Source: UBA1573 sp034005165
Lineage (GTDB): Bacteria > Pseudomonadota > Alphaproteobacteria > Micavibrionales > Micavibrionaceae
Length of the DNA stretch: 64,000 nt
Assembly: GCA_034005165.1 (NCBI GenBank)
Contig: JAVEVE010000007.1
Coordinates: 39,768-103,767, forward strand
Reading direction: 5' to 3'
The translations under genes were made by a program, and so were the position numbers. Each line of letters starts with the position of its first letter. The stretch's first letter is position 1. This document shows positions 8,258-16,736 of the stretch, in pieces. The notes beneath the pieces were generated by a model. The model was not told the DNA's origin and did no database searches. It saw only the letters and a list, made by a program, of their open reading frames with translations.

Positions 8258-8830
8258 TTACCAGGTTCTGAAATCACCAGAGTCCATGTGGACGAACCCT
8301 TGGCGCGGATAATAACCCACGCCCCCTGCTTTCAGGTTGATTGCAATTTCTCGCACGTGCTTTGGGCTTATATCCTCTAAACGCACATCAATTGCCTGAC
8401 CTGACATATGCAATGATTTTTTTGCAACTCCGCCCGAATGAGACCTTAACATCGCATTTGTTTTTGGAGAGCGGTATCCGGAAATCACTGAATACGGATT
8501 GGTTGTTCCTGTATATCTGTGAACTGCGGAGATAATATCAATTGCACGCGGATCAATCGGAAAAACCTCATTTACGCGGAAATCGCGCATCACATAGTTG
8601 ATCCGTTCGAACGCTTCGGGGAGATATTTATTTCCAACGCGGTATACACCGGCAAAGCTTTCGCCTGTGTGGGAATTTCTGAAAGCAACGCTATAAGCGC
8701 CACCACTAGGGAGAGCTAAAGCCGGTTTGGCGCTCACAGATATCAGGGCTGACATTGACAGAGTTAGCCCGCCTGTTAAGAAGCTGCGGCGGCTCAGCAA
8801 GGACTCAGTACCAGAATCTAGAAAGGACAT
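8258..8830 (-). CDS. Tat-exported MepK-like murein endopeptidase (DUF882, M15 fold)
   Basis: A 190-residue periplasmic peptidase-like protein. The N-terminus has a twin-arginine signal, SRRSFLTGG, followed by a hydrophobic stretch and an Ala-rich cleavage region. The mature domain carries the zinc-peptidase M15/DUF882 motifs: ISGYRSPKTN, SLHMSGQAIDVRL (S-x-H-x-x-G-x-A-x-D) and GVGYYPRQGFVHMDSGDFRTW at the C-terminus, supplying the zinc-binding His/Asp/His. The family includes E. coli MepK (YcbK), which cuts 3-3 crosslinks made by L,D-transpeptidases. That fits the L,D-transpeptidase gene upstream on the same strand, 212 bases away. Cleavage specificity is inferred from the family. Confidence 0.87.
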   Translation of the reverse strand: MSFLDSGTESLLSRRSFLTGGLTLSMSALISVSAKPALALPSGGAYSVAFRNSHTGESFAGVYRVGNKYLPEAFERINYVMRDFRVNEVFPIDPRAIDIISAVHRYTGTTNPYSVISGYRSPKTNAMLRSHSGGVAKKSLHMSGQAIDVRLEDISPKHVREIAINLKAGGVGYYPRQGFVHMDSGDFRTW

Positions 8831-9042
8831 TCGTCACCTTTTCGGGTCGGTTAAAACTAAAGTGCTTCTTAGTACAATATGCAATGCATAAAGTAAATTA
8901 AGTCATGTCTATCAAATCAAAAAAGTATCAGAAACTGAACAGACTGAGAGGACAAGAATTATCCCCTGATAATTCCATTTTATGAAAGCTCACTCCGCGG
9001 TGCAAGAAGTTTTAGTTTTACTTTGATATTATTGAATTTACT

Positions 9043-10761
9043 TCAAATCATCGGGAAATCAATTTGACCGTTATTTTTCAATAACTTCACCAGATTTTCA
9101 TCTAAGCCATAAACATCTTGTCCGTAGACGATTTTTCCGGCATTGTTTTTCCATATCGTATGATAAAACAGGTAAACAGGCGTTGGAACCTCCGCCCTAA
9201 TCTCTAAAGTCTTCTCTTTAGCAAGATACGAGTCCAGTCGATCTTCCGACCAACTTTTGTTGTACCCCAGAATAAAGTTGGCTATGCGGCGTGGCTCCGA
9301 AAGTCTGACACAACCCGAACTTTGAGCACGATCATCCTTTTTGAAAAGTTTTGGAGCATTCGTATCATGAAGATAGATGTCATACTTATTTGGCATTAGG
9401 ACTCTGATCCTGCCTAATGCATTTGCGGCCCCGGGTCCTTGGACCATCTGAATGGATTTCAGATCTGCCTGCGTTACATTTTGCCAATCAATGTCCTCAG
9501 GCGGGACTTCTATCATACCTGAACCATCTTCAGCTTTTACACGAAAGGCAATTCCCTTTTCTGCCAGAGCCTGAGGGTTCTTTTGAAGTTCTGGCAAATA
9601 ATCTTCTTTCTTGATTGTATCAGGTACATACCAAGACGGATTAAAACGAATGCCGACAATTTCATCAACAAAACTCATTGTCGGACGTTTTTTACGACCG
9701 ATAATAACGGGCATGTCAAATATTGTTTCATTTCCATCTATGGCACGCAGCCACATTTCAGGAATATTGACTTCCACATATCGACTTGGTAACGGGCGTC
9801 TGACCCATCGGCGACGTTCAAGATTTGCAATGATCTTTACCAGCCTGTCTCGTGGACCTTCATTGATGGACTTTATTGTTCTTGGCCCGACGATTCCGTC
9901 AGCCCCAATTCCATGTAGTTTCTGGAACTCTATTACGGCTTCTTCCAGTTTGCTATCATAGCTCAGATTATTTACATCCCCGACTTTAAAATATTTTCTC
10001 AACTGCGCTACAACTTCATGAGACTGACTGGGCTTCAATACTCCGGAATAAGATATTCCAACACCTCTGGATTTTGCGTCTTCTGCATACTGATCCAAAG
10101 TCCTTTTAAGTTCATTCCGCAAATCCTGGTATATCTCATCCTGAGGAGCTAATAGTTCCAGAACTTTTGCGGGATCAGATGATTTTTCCAAAACAGAGAG
10201 AAGAGAATCTGCGGCGACACCTTTGGACCATGAGTTATAGTCTTCTTCTGCCGCTTTTGGAGACACTCGCATACCAGATATATCCCCACCATAACGAACA
10301 ACTGCCGAGGAAAAAACAAGCTCTGCATTTATGGCATGTGTTTCATCGCTAAACTTCCCATCAATCATCTGGGAAATTTGTGCCCGATAGTAATTTTCAG
10401 GATTCATCCCGTGAGAATAGGACTCGCGGATCAGGTCGAATATTTTCTTTGCATCCTTTGTGAATTTTCCATCCTTTACCCAAAGAAAGTCTCCTCCATT
10501 TTTTTCGTAGAATTTCTGCAAACCTGCCTTATCAACAAGACGGACAGCTCCAGCTTTTCCTGACTTAATTGCCGAAAGCAATGCAAGGTTTTCTATATGA
10601 GGCAAAGCACCCGCAACAACTGTCTTTTGAGATGTTCCCGGCTCTAAAGCTTCGTCTTGTTGTGCCAAAACGGCAGATGACATGATAACAGAGAGAAACA
10701 AACAGGATACCGTACCCAGTAGGAGATTTGAAAATCTGATCCGAGATTTAGATATCTGCAT
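9043..10761 (-). CDS. L,D-transpeptidase of the YcbB (LdtD) type
   Basis: Makes 3-3 crosslinks between meso-diaminopimelate residues in peptidoglycan, acting in the periplasm. About 572 residues: an N-terminal hydrophobic signal or anchor (LLLGTVSCLFLSVIMSSAVL), a long helical region typical of the YcbB scaffold, a peptidoglycan-binding domain near residues 247-300 (AVIEFQKLHGIGADGIVGPR) and a C-terminal YkuD catalytic domain with HDTNAPKLF and the nucleophile in QSSGCVRLSEP (Cys about 484). The start at ATG 10761 has AGGAG eight bases upstream and lies inside the last codons of ilvD, a 14-base overlap. An ATG 24 bases further upstream is less likely. No terminator is visible before the next gene. 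Confidence 0.9.
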   Translation of the reverse strand: MQISKSRIRFSNLLLGTVSCLFLSVIMSSAVLAQQDEALEPGTSQKTVVAGALPHIENLALLSAIKSGKAGAVRLVDKAGLQKFYEKNGGDFLWVKDGKFTKDAKKIFDLIRESYSHGMNPENYYRAQISQMIDGKFSDETHAINAELVFSSAVVRYGGDISGMRVSPKAAEEDYNSWSKGVAADSLLSVLEKSSDPAKVLELLAPQDEIYQDLRNELKRTLDQYAEDAKSRGVGISYSGVLKPSQSHEVVAQLRKYFKVGDVNNLSYDSKLEEAVIEFQKLHGIGADGIVGPRTIKSINEGPRDRLVKIIANLERRRWVRRPLPSRYVEVNIPEMWLRAIDGNETIFDMPVIIGRKKRPTMSFVDEIVGIRFNPSWYVPDTIKKEDYLPELQKNPQALAEKGIAFRVKAEDGSGMIEVPPEDIDWQNVTQADLKSIQMVQGPGAANALGRIRVLMPNKYDIYLHDTNAPKLFKKDDRAQSSGCVRLSEPRRIANFILGYNKSWSEDRLDSYLAKEKTLEIRAEVPTPVYLFYHTIWKNNAGKIVYGQDVYGLDENLVKLLKNNGQIDFPMI

Positions 10762-12463
10762 AAATGTGCTCCTCTGCCTCTGCACCGGGATGTGTTACTG
10801 CGCCATTAACGGCAGGACCAACCAACTGCGCATATTTCCACAACGCACCTGATTGGTATCTATTTTGTCTAGGCTTCCATTCTTTACGTCGTCCATCCAA
10901 CTCATCATCGGAAAGCAACACATCCAACTTACCTTTTTCGGCATCAATGCGGATTACATCACCGTCTTTTAATAAACCAATTGGTCCACCAACTGCTGCT
11001 TCCGGCCCAACATGACCAATACAGAAGCCCCGAGTTCCTCCGGAAAATCTTCCGTCAGTAATCAAGGCTACTTTACCGCCCATCCCCTGACCGTAAAGAG
11101 CGCCTGTTGTTGAGAGCATTTCGCGCATGCCGGGCCCCCCTTTGGGACCTTCGTAGCGGATAATCAGGACATCGCCTTCCTGAAATTGTTTGTTCTGAAC
11201 GGCATCAAAACATTCTTGCTCTGAATCGAAGCATCTTGCCGGCCCCTCAAAAACAAGTTTTTCCATTCCTGCAATCTTTACGATTGCACCATCAGGCGCA
11301 AGATTCCCTTTTAAGCCAACAACACCGCCTGTCATAGAAAGAGGCGCAGTGATCGGCAGCACAACATCCTGATTTTCAGGAAAGGCCACATTCTCGAGAT
11401 TTTCTGCGATTGTTTTCCCTGTGACAGTCATGCAGTCCCCGTGCAGATACCCTCCCTTCAGGAGCTCTTTTAAAACAACCGATACGCCACCTATATCAAA
11501 CAAATCCTTGGCAACGTATTTCCCACCGGGTTTCAAGCTGGCAAGATATGGCGTTCTACGCATCACTTCACAGACATCATGCAAATCAAACTTGATCCCT
11601 GCCTCGTGTGCGATTGCAGGCAAGTGCAGTGCCGCATTTGTCGATCCGCCTGTTGCTGCCACAATCATTGCCGCATTTTCCAAGGACTTGCGTGTTACGA
11701 TATCTCTCGGGCGAATATTTTTCTTTATCAGCTCGACTACAGCTTTACCCGAAGCTGCGGCATATTCATCGCGTGTTTCATATGGTGCGGGAGCCCCCGC
11801 AGAGTTTGGCAACGCCAAACCAATTGCTTCGGATACGCATGCCATCGTATTGGCAGTGAATTGTCCGCCACAAGCACCAGCTGACGGACAAGCAACGCAT
11901 TCCATTTCTTTCAAGTCCGCATCAGAAAATTCACCCGTTGCATGTTTTCCTACACCCTCAAAAACATCAATCACAGTGACATCTTGACCTCGGAATTTTC
12001 CTGGGAGAATTGAGCCGCCGTACATAAAAACAGATGGGACATTGAGCCGAACCATAACCATCATCATTCCGGGCAATGACTTATCACATCCGGCAAGTCC
12101 CACAAGAGCATCATAGCAATGGCCACGCATAGTCAATTCAACTGAATCGGCAATTGTATCCCTTGACGGAAGACTGGAACGCATGCCTTCATGGCCCATG
12201 GCAATTCCATCCGTTACAGTTATGGTTGTAAATTCTCTCGGGGTTGCACCGCTTTCAGAAACACCTCTTTTTACGGATTGTGCCTGACGTTGGAGAGCAA
12301 TGTTACATGGAGCCGCCTCGTTCCAGCATGTAGCAACACCGACGAGAGGCTGGTGAATTTCTTCCTCAGTCATGCCCATTGCATAGTAATATGAACGGTG
12401 AGGAGCGCTCTTTGGTCCTTCAGTTACGTATCTGCTGACCAGCTTTGATTTATCCCACTTCAT
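10748..12463 (-). CDS. ilvD: Dihydroxy-acid dehydratase
   Basis: Dehydrates 2,3-dihydroxy-3-methyl acids to the 2-oxo acids that precede valine and isoleucine (and, via oxoisovalerate, leucine and pantothenate). The 571-residue protein has the iron-sulfur ligands in GVATCWNEAAPCN, GLAGCDKSLPGMM and CPSAGACGGQFTANTM, plus C-terminal ITDGRFSGGTRGFCIGHVGPEA. These fit the IlvD/Edd family, and the substrate loops fit IlvD. It follows a PH-domain gene by 12 bases and overlaps the L,D-transpeptidase gene, so it is in the middle of a mixed operon. With leuC, leuD and leuB elsewhere in the window it shows that the cell makes branched-chain amino acids. Confidence 0.96.
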   Translation of the reverse strand: MKWDKSKLVSRYVTEGPKSAPHRSYYYAMGMTEEEIHQPLVGVATCWNEAAPCNIALQRQAQSVKRGVSESGATPREFTTITVTDGIAMGHEGMRSSLPSRDTIADSVELTMRGHCYDALVGLAGCDKSLPGMMMVMVRLNVPSVFMYGGSILPGKFRGQDVTVIDVFEGVGKHATGEFSDADLKEMECVACPSAGACGGQFTANTMACVSEAIGLALPNSAGAPAPYETRDEYAAASGKAVVELIKKNIRPRDIVTRKSLENAAMIVAATGGSTNAALHLPAIAHEAGIKFDLHDVCEVMRRTPYLASLKPGGKYVAKDLFDIGGVSVVLKELLKGGYLHGDCMTVTGKTIAENLENVAFPENQDVVLPITAPLSMTGGVVGLKGNLAPDGAIVKIAGMEKLVFEGPARCFDSEQECFDAVQNKQFQEGDVLIIRYEGPKGGPGMREMLSTTGALYGQGMGGKVALITDGRFSGGTRGFCIGHVGPEAAVGGPIGLLKDGDVIRIDAEKGKLDVLLSDDELDGRRKEWKPRQNRYQSGALWKYAQLVGPAVNGAVTHPGAEAEEHIYADI

Positions 12464-12475
12464 TTTAGAACCCCT

Positions 12476-13021
12476 CTATTCTTCTTTACCTTTCGAAGCA
12501 GATTCATTAGCCTCTTTGGGATTTTCGATCTGAACTTTCATTACTTTTTGAGATTTCTTATAAAGGATATCGTCCACGATATTTCTAACCTGCGCAGCAT
12601 TGGCAAGATACGGAATGTAGGAATATCGTGATCCCGTTCCTGTCAGAACGACAGTTCCGTAATTTAGGAAATGTCCCACAATATTTCTCTGAATTTCTAT
12701 ACTTTCGATGCGATCCAGACGAACCTGAACTGTGTCTATCTTTACAATTCCTGAACGAAAGAAAACACGTTGATTGGTTACAACCAAGAGAAGGATTGAT
12801 TTCAGTATAAATGCGTATGTAAAAGTCAAAACAGAAACCCCACAAAGAAAATATCCTAATGGAGCAGCAATCATCCCGAACAGAAACGCTATAAACAGAA
12901 CCGCAATAGCCTTCCAGAAAATAGCGTTCGAGACGACGCCTTTCACAAGGATCTTTTCGCCCTCTCGTAACTTGTCTGGCAGATCATAATTCGGGTTTGA
13001 AAGAATATCTTCTCGTATCAT
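12476..13021 (-). CDS. Membrane protein with bacterial PH domain (bPH2 type), copy B
   Basis: A 181-residue protein: soluble N-terminus, a hydrophobic hairpin at about residues 34-80 (IAVLFIAFLFGMIAAPLGYFLCG and the next segment), then a bacterial PH domain (YdbS/DUF304-like) with LVVTNQRVFFRSGI, VRLDRIESIEIQRN and GTVVLTGTGSRYSYIPYLAN. The charged C-terminal tail ends in Lys/Glu-rich sequence. The neighbouring upstream gene encodes the same domain type, so the two may form a pair. Function of this family is not established; YdbS/YdbT proteins have been linked to membrane-stress resistance in Bacillus, but transfer of that role is inference. Confidence 0.82.
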   Translation of the reverse strand: MIREDILSNPNYDLPDKLREGEKILVKGVVSNAIFWKAIAVLFIAFLFGMIAAPLGYFLCGVSVLTFTYAFILKSILLLVVTNQRVFFRSGIVKIDTVQVRLDRIESIEIQRNIVGHFLNYGTVVLTGTGSRYSYIPYLANAAQVRNIVDDILYKKSQKVMKVQIENPKEANESASKGKEE

Positions 13022-13064
13022 AGCGCGCCCCTCTGACAGGTATTTTTATAAATGCGTATATAAA

Positions 13065-13625
13065 TTAACCGTTTCTGGCTTTCTCAATCGCCTTACGGAA
13101 TCTTATAGGTTCAGCAAGGTTCGGCATAATCATTTCGCCAACACCCATCCCATGAATAATCAAACGCCCGAAATCAAAAATACGTCCCCAGAATGATTGA
13201 ACAACAGACACACTTTCAATTCTATCAATACTCATTTCTCCGACATTACGTGCGATCAACCCTCTTTTAAATATAATCCGGTTACTGGTTACAACAATCT
13301 CCGTTGTTGCCTTGATAACCATCATGTGTGCAAATCGCCAAAGACCAAGAATAAAAATAAACAAAGCTACAAACTTTATAATCGGATGCATTTTGCGGAT
13401 AATCGTCAACCATCCATCGTCCGGCTCTAACGAATAGGATAACAGGTATACAGAAATCGACATCGGCAAGTGAGCCACAAGTGACTGGACTGCAAATAAC
13501 AATGAAAGCGCAAAAAATGTTCCCCAGACAATCGCCATAATAGCTTGAAAATCATAGAACCAATGGAATTTAGCTACATAGATGATATCTTCATCCGAAG
13601 ATAGCGATTGCTGGACGTATAGCAT
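13065..13625 (-). CDS. Membrane protein with bacterial PH domain (bPH2 type), copy A
   Basis: A 186-residue protein with two hydrophobic segments (around MAIVWGTFFALSLLFAVQSL and IIKFVALFIFILGLW) and a C-terminal bacterial PH domain: IVVTSNRIIFKRGLIA, MSIDRIESVSVVQSF, FGRLIIHGMGVGEMIMPNLA. It shares the V-T-x-x-R-x-x-F-[KR]-x-G and [ILV]-D-R-I-E-S signature positions with the next gene, so the two are homologous although diverged. Its ATG overlaps the stop of the phosphofructokinase gene (TAATG), which suggests translational coupling. Why glycolysis and this membrane domain are linked is unknown. Confidence 0.82.
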   Translation of the reverse strand: MLYVQQSLSSDEDIIYVAKFHWFYDFQAIMAIVWGTFFALSLLFAVQSLVAHLPMSISVYLLSYSLEPDDGWLTIIRKMHPIIKFVALFIFILGLWRFAHMMVIKATTEIVVTSNRIIFKRGLIARNVGEMSIDRIESVSVVQSFWGRIFDFGRLIIHGMGVGEMIMPNLAEPIRFRKAIEKARNG

Positions 13626-14710
13626 TAAACTTCGTCTCCCAATGAAATCCCCAATGCTCTGGCGGTATGAACAAGAGAACTATTCACATCAATTGCCTGG
13701 TAGGCTGCAATTGCGGCCTCAATAGGCACATCGACGACCTCTCGGTTTTTCCATGCCACCATGCGATCAAATTTTCCTTCGGCAATCAAATCTACGGCGC
13801 GGACACCAAATGCAGACGCTATTAAACGATCATTATATGTCGGTGAACTCCCGCGTTGGACATGCCCCAGAACAGTAACGCGCGTTTCCGATCCGGTTGC
13901 TTTAAAAATTTGGTCGCCGATGTAGTGGCCAATCCCACCATATCGCATCTGTCCGTCACTGAATTTCATTTGGGCACTTTCTCCGTCCAGTGTTTTGACA
14001 GCCTCGGAAACAACAACCAATGCAAAGTTCCGCCCGCCGTCTTTTACTTGAGAGATTTTCTTAGCGATGCTTGATATTTTGTATGGAATTTCAGGGATTA
14101 GAATAACATCTGCACCGCCGGCAATTCCGGCAGTCAATGCGATATGCCCTGCATCACGCCCCATCACTTCCAAAACCATAACACGGTCATGAGAAGCTGC
14201 GGTTGGTTGCAAACGATCAAGCGCTTCTGTTGCAACAGAGACTGCAGTATCAAAGCCGATCGATGTCTCTGTTTCACCGATATCGTTATCAATTGTTTTA
14301 GGAATCCCCACCATACGAATCCCCCCCTGCATCGCAAGCTTTCTCAGAATCGCAAAACTCCCGTCTCCGCCGATACCGATAACAGCCTCAAGTCCCAACT
14401 TTTTAAAGCCACCGATAATTTCATCAGTGCGGTCTTTAATCGTGCCGTCAGGCATCGGATAAGCGAACGGGTTTCCCTTATTGGTCGTCCCCAAAATTGT
14501 GCCGCCCATACGCATGACATGATTGTCAAACATATCAGGTGTTAAAACCTTATATTGAACAGGATCACACAACAGACCTGCAGTCCCGTCCAGAATTCCA
14601 TAAACTTCCCAGCCCAAGAGGTCCGCTCTATGTACAGCAGCACGAATCGCTGCATTAAGACCTGCACAATCACCACCGCTGGTTAATATACCTATTCTTT
14701 TTTTTGCCAT
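13625..14710 (-). CDS. pfkA: 6-phosphofructokinase (ATP-type active site, group III-like)
   Basis: Phosphorylates fructose 6-phosphate in glycolysis. The 361-residue protein has LTSGGDCAGLNAAIRA at the N-terminus, GIGGDGSFA in the phosphoryl-donor loop, PKTIDNDI with the catalytic Asp, and EVMGRDAGHIAL. In this family a Gly in GGDG goes with ATP use and an Asp (GGDD) with pyrophosphate; here it is Gly, while the PKTIDND Lys is the residue seen in pyrophosphate enzymes and in some actinobacterial ATP enzymes. ATP as donor is therefore the better guess. It is the first gene of the run PFK, two PH-domain genes, ilvD and ldt, with a 271-base divergent promoter region upstream. Confidence 0.9.
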   Translation of the reverse strand: MAKKRIGILTSGGDCAGLNAAIRAAVHRADLLGWEVYGILDGTAGLLCDPVQYKVLTPDMFDNHVMRMGGTILGTTNKGNPFAYPMPDGTIKDRTDEIIGGFKKLGLEAVIGIGGDGSFAILRKLAMQGGIRMVGIPKTIDNDIGETETSIGFDTAVSVATEALDRLQPTAASHDRVMVLEVMGRDAGHIALTAGIAGGADVILIPEIPYKISSIAKKISQVKDGGRNFALVVVSEAVKTLDGESAQMKFSDGQMRYGGIGHYIGDQIFKATGSETRVTVLGHVQRGSSPTYNDRLIASAFGVRAVDLIAEGKFDRMVAWKNREVVDVPIEAAIAAYQAIDVNSSLVHTARALGISLGDEV

Positions 14711-14981
14711 GTTGCCTCTGTTTCCGGAGAATTATTTTTGATTTATACGAATTGCTCCACATTAACTAGTCCGTCAATCTGAAACAGACACAACATACTT
14801 TGATTGCCTTGAAACGTAAATGCCCCAGACACTGGAAATCTTCATATATCCTGATATTTTGCGCCAGAACATCTATTGCAACGCAATATTGCCCTGACAA
14901 GACGGTGGGGAAGTTGAATTCTTACTACTCAAAAGAGATTTAATCTGTTAAAAGTATCCGAAACATAGGGTTATATGATTT

Positions 14982-15182
14982 ATGGTAGATGAAGACTCCT
15001 TGCGCGAGCAACTGGAAGACCTCCAGAAACAGCATAAGCAGCTGGACGAACAAATCAATCTCTTGAGTCAGGCAGGTGCTGTCGATTTTCTGACAATTGC
15101 CAAACTCAAGAAAGAAAAACTGCGTCATAAGGACATGATTTCCCGTATCGAAAGCATGCTTATTCCGGATATTTTGGCATGA
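14982..15182 (+). CDS. YdcH family small protein (DUF465)
   Basis: A 66-residue helical-hairpin protein, MVDEDSLREQLEDLQKQHKQ..., with heptad-like Leu/Ile spacing and the family's central D-F-L-x-I-A-K-L-K-K-E-K-L segment. DUF465/YdcH proteins of 50-75 residues are common in proteobacteria and have no assigned biochemical role. Its TGA overlaps the purE ATG (ATGA), so it is translated with purE; this neighbour arrangement occurs in other alphaproteobacteria. The frame is convincing because of its coiled-coil composition and the coupling. Confidence 0.85.
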   Translation: MVDEDSLREQLEDLQKQHKQLDEQINLLSQAGAVDFLTIAKLKKEKLRHKDMISRIESMLIPDILA

Positions 15183-15673
15183 GCGAGAGCGACCCAAGCG
15201 CAATTGTCGGTATTATTATGGGATCCCAATCCGACTGGGAAACAATGTCTCATGCCCATGAAATTCTTCATAAACTTGGCGTCTCTCACGAAACACGCAT
15301 CGTTTCAGCACATCGCACACCGGAGCGCCTTTTTGAATATGCAAAATCAGCAAAAGGCCGTGGCCTGAAAGTTATCATTGCCGGAGCCGGCGGAGCTGCC
15401 CATTTACCGGGAATGACCGCCAGCATGACCCCTCTTCCAGTTTTAGGGGTTCCTGTTGAAAGTAAAGCTCTGAGCGGAATGGACAGCTTACTATCCATCG
15501 CCCAAATGCCAGGCGGAGTTCCTGTGGGGACCTTGGCAATCGGTAAGGCAGGCGCAATCAATGCAGCATTATTAGCTGCATCAATTCTATCCCTGAACGA
15601 TCCTGATTTGGCATTTAGATTAGACCAATTCCGCAAAGACCAGACCAATAATGTCGCAGAAATCCCTCAATAA
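15179..15673 (+). CDS. purE: N5-carboxyaminoimidazole ribonucleotide mutase
   Basis: Class I PurE, which moves the carboxyl group of N5-CAIR to give CAIR in purine synthesis. The 164-residue length fits. Visible motifs are IIMGSQSDWETMSHA at the N-terminus, the SAHRTPERLFEYAKSA substrate loop with the catalytic His, IAGAGGAAHLPGMTAS, GVPVESKALSGMDSLLSI and QMPGGVPVGTLAIGKAGA. It overlaps purK by 23 bases, and the two enzymes act in sequence (PurK makes N5-CAIR). Confidence 0.97.
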   Translation: MSESDPSAIVGIIMGSQSDWETMSHAHEILHKLGVSHETRIVSAHRTPERLFEYAKSAKGRGLKVIIAGAGGAAHLPGMTASMTPLPVLGVPVESKALSGMDSLLSIAQMPGGVPVGTLAIGKAGAINAALLAASILSLNDPDLAFRLDQFRKDQTNNVAEIPQ

Positions 15674-16727
15674 ACCAGCTCAGGTTCTCGGAATACTTGG
15701 TGGTGGACAGCTGGGCCGCATGTCGGCAATGGCGGCAGCCCGCCTTGGCATCAAGACTCATATATTCTGCCCAGAACAGGACTCCCCGGCATCTCATGTT
15801 TCAGCACAAACATATGTGGCATCTTATGATGATAAAGATGCCCTTAAGGCTTTTGCCAAATCAGTTGACGTTGTTTCCTACGAGTTTGAAAATATCCCTG
15901 TTGAAACAGTTCGTTATCTCAAAAAATTTAAACCTGTTTATCCTGATGAAACCCTATTAGAGATTGCGCAGCACCGCTGGACAGAGAAACAGTTTCTCAA
16001 TGATATTGGCATCCCGACAGCGCGGTGGGCTAAAGCTACGAGCGCAACAGATATTGAGGCAACACTTAAAGATTGGGGTGTAAACTCTTGCATTATTAAG
16101 ACAACTCGTTTCGGATACGATGGCAAGGGGCAAGCCAAAATTTCCAAGTTTACGGATATTGTCCCCGCATGGTCATCCCTTAAAACAGATGAAGTCATTA
16201 TCGAATCCCTTGTAGCGTTCAAACATGAAATCTCCGTGATTGTTGCTCGGGATCTGTTTGGCAAAGTTCAAAGCTATGCACCCGCCCTCAATGATCATAA
16301 AAATCATATTCTGGCGAAGACAACAGCACCCGCTCCTCTTAACGAGAACCTTTTGAAACATGCTACACAAATGGCGGAAAAACTGGCTAAACGCGTTGGA
16401 TTAGTTGGCGTCCTCGGGCTAGAATTGTTTGTAACCAAGGACAATCAGATTATAGCCAATGAAATTGCGCCGCGCACCCATAACTCCGGTCACTGGACAA
16501 TTGACGCCTGCTCTGTTTCCCAATTTGAAAACCACGTCAGATGTGTGTGCGGCTTGCCGGTCGGCAAAGCGGATCGTCACTCTGATGCCGTGATGATCAA
16601 TCTGATTGGCGACGAGATTGCGCTCGTCGAAAAATACCTTTCAAAGAAAGATGCCAATATCCATCTTTACGGTAAGCCCGAAGTTCGGGCCGGCCGTAAA
16701 ATGGGGCATATCACTATTTTGAAATAA
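15651..16727 (+). CDS. purK: N5-carboxyaminoimidazole ribonucleotide synthase
   Basis: ATP-grasp enzyme that carboxylates AIR with bicarbonate to N5-CAIR. The 358-residue protein has the N-terminal ILGGGQLGRMSAMAAARLGI, the YEFENIP motif, the ATP-grasp IIKTTRFGYDGKGQ loop and the metal-binding region NEIAPRTHNSGHWTIDAC, followed by LPVGKADRHSDAVMINLIG. It begins inside purE in another frame. It converges on amn, with only nine bases between the two stops and no recognisable terminator there. Confidence 0.97.
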   Translation: MSQKSLNKPAQVLGILGGGQLGRMSAMAAARLGIKTHIFCPEQDSPASHVSAQTYVASYDDKDALKAFAKSVDVVSYEFENIPVETVRYLKKFKPVYPDETLLEIAQHRWTEKQFLNDIGIPTARWAKATSATDIEATLKDWGVNSCIIKTTRFGYDGKGQAKISKFTDIVPAWSSLKTDEVIIESLVAFKHEISVIVARDLFGKVQSYAPALNDHKNHILAKTTAPAPLNENLLKHATQMAEKLAKRVGLVGVLGLELFVTKDNQIIANEIAPRTHNSGHWTIDACSVSQFENHVRCVCGLPVGKADRHSDAVMINLIGDEIALVEKYLSKKDANIHLYGKPEVRAGRKMGHITILK

Positions 16728-16736
16728 TCTGCGTTT

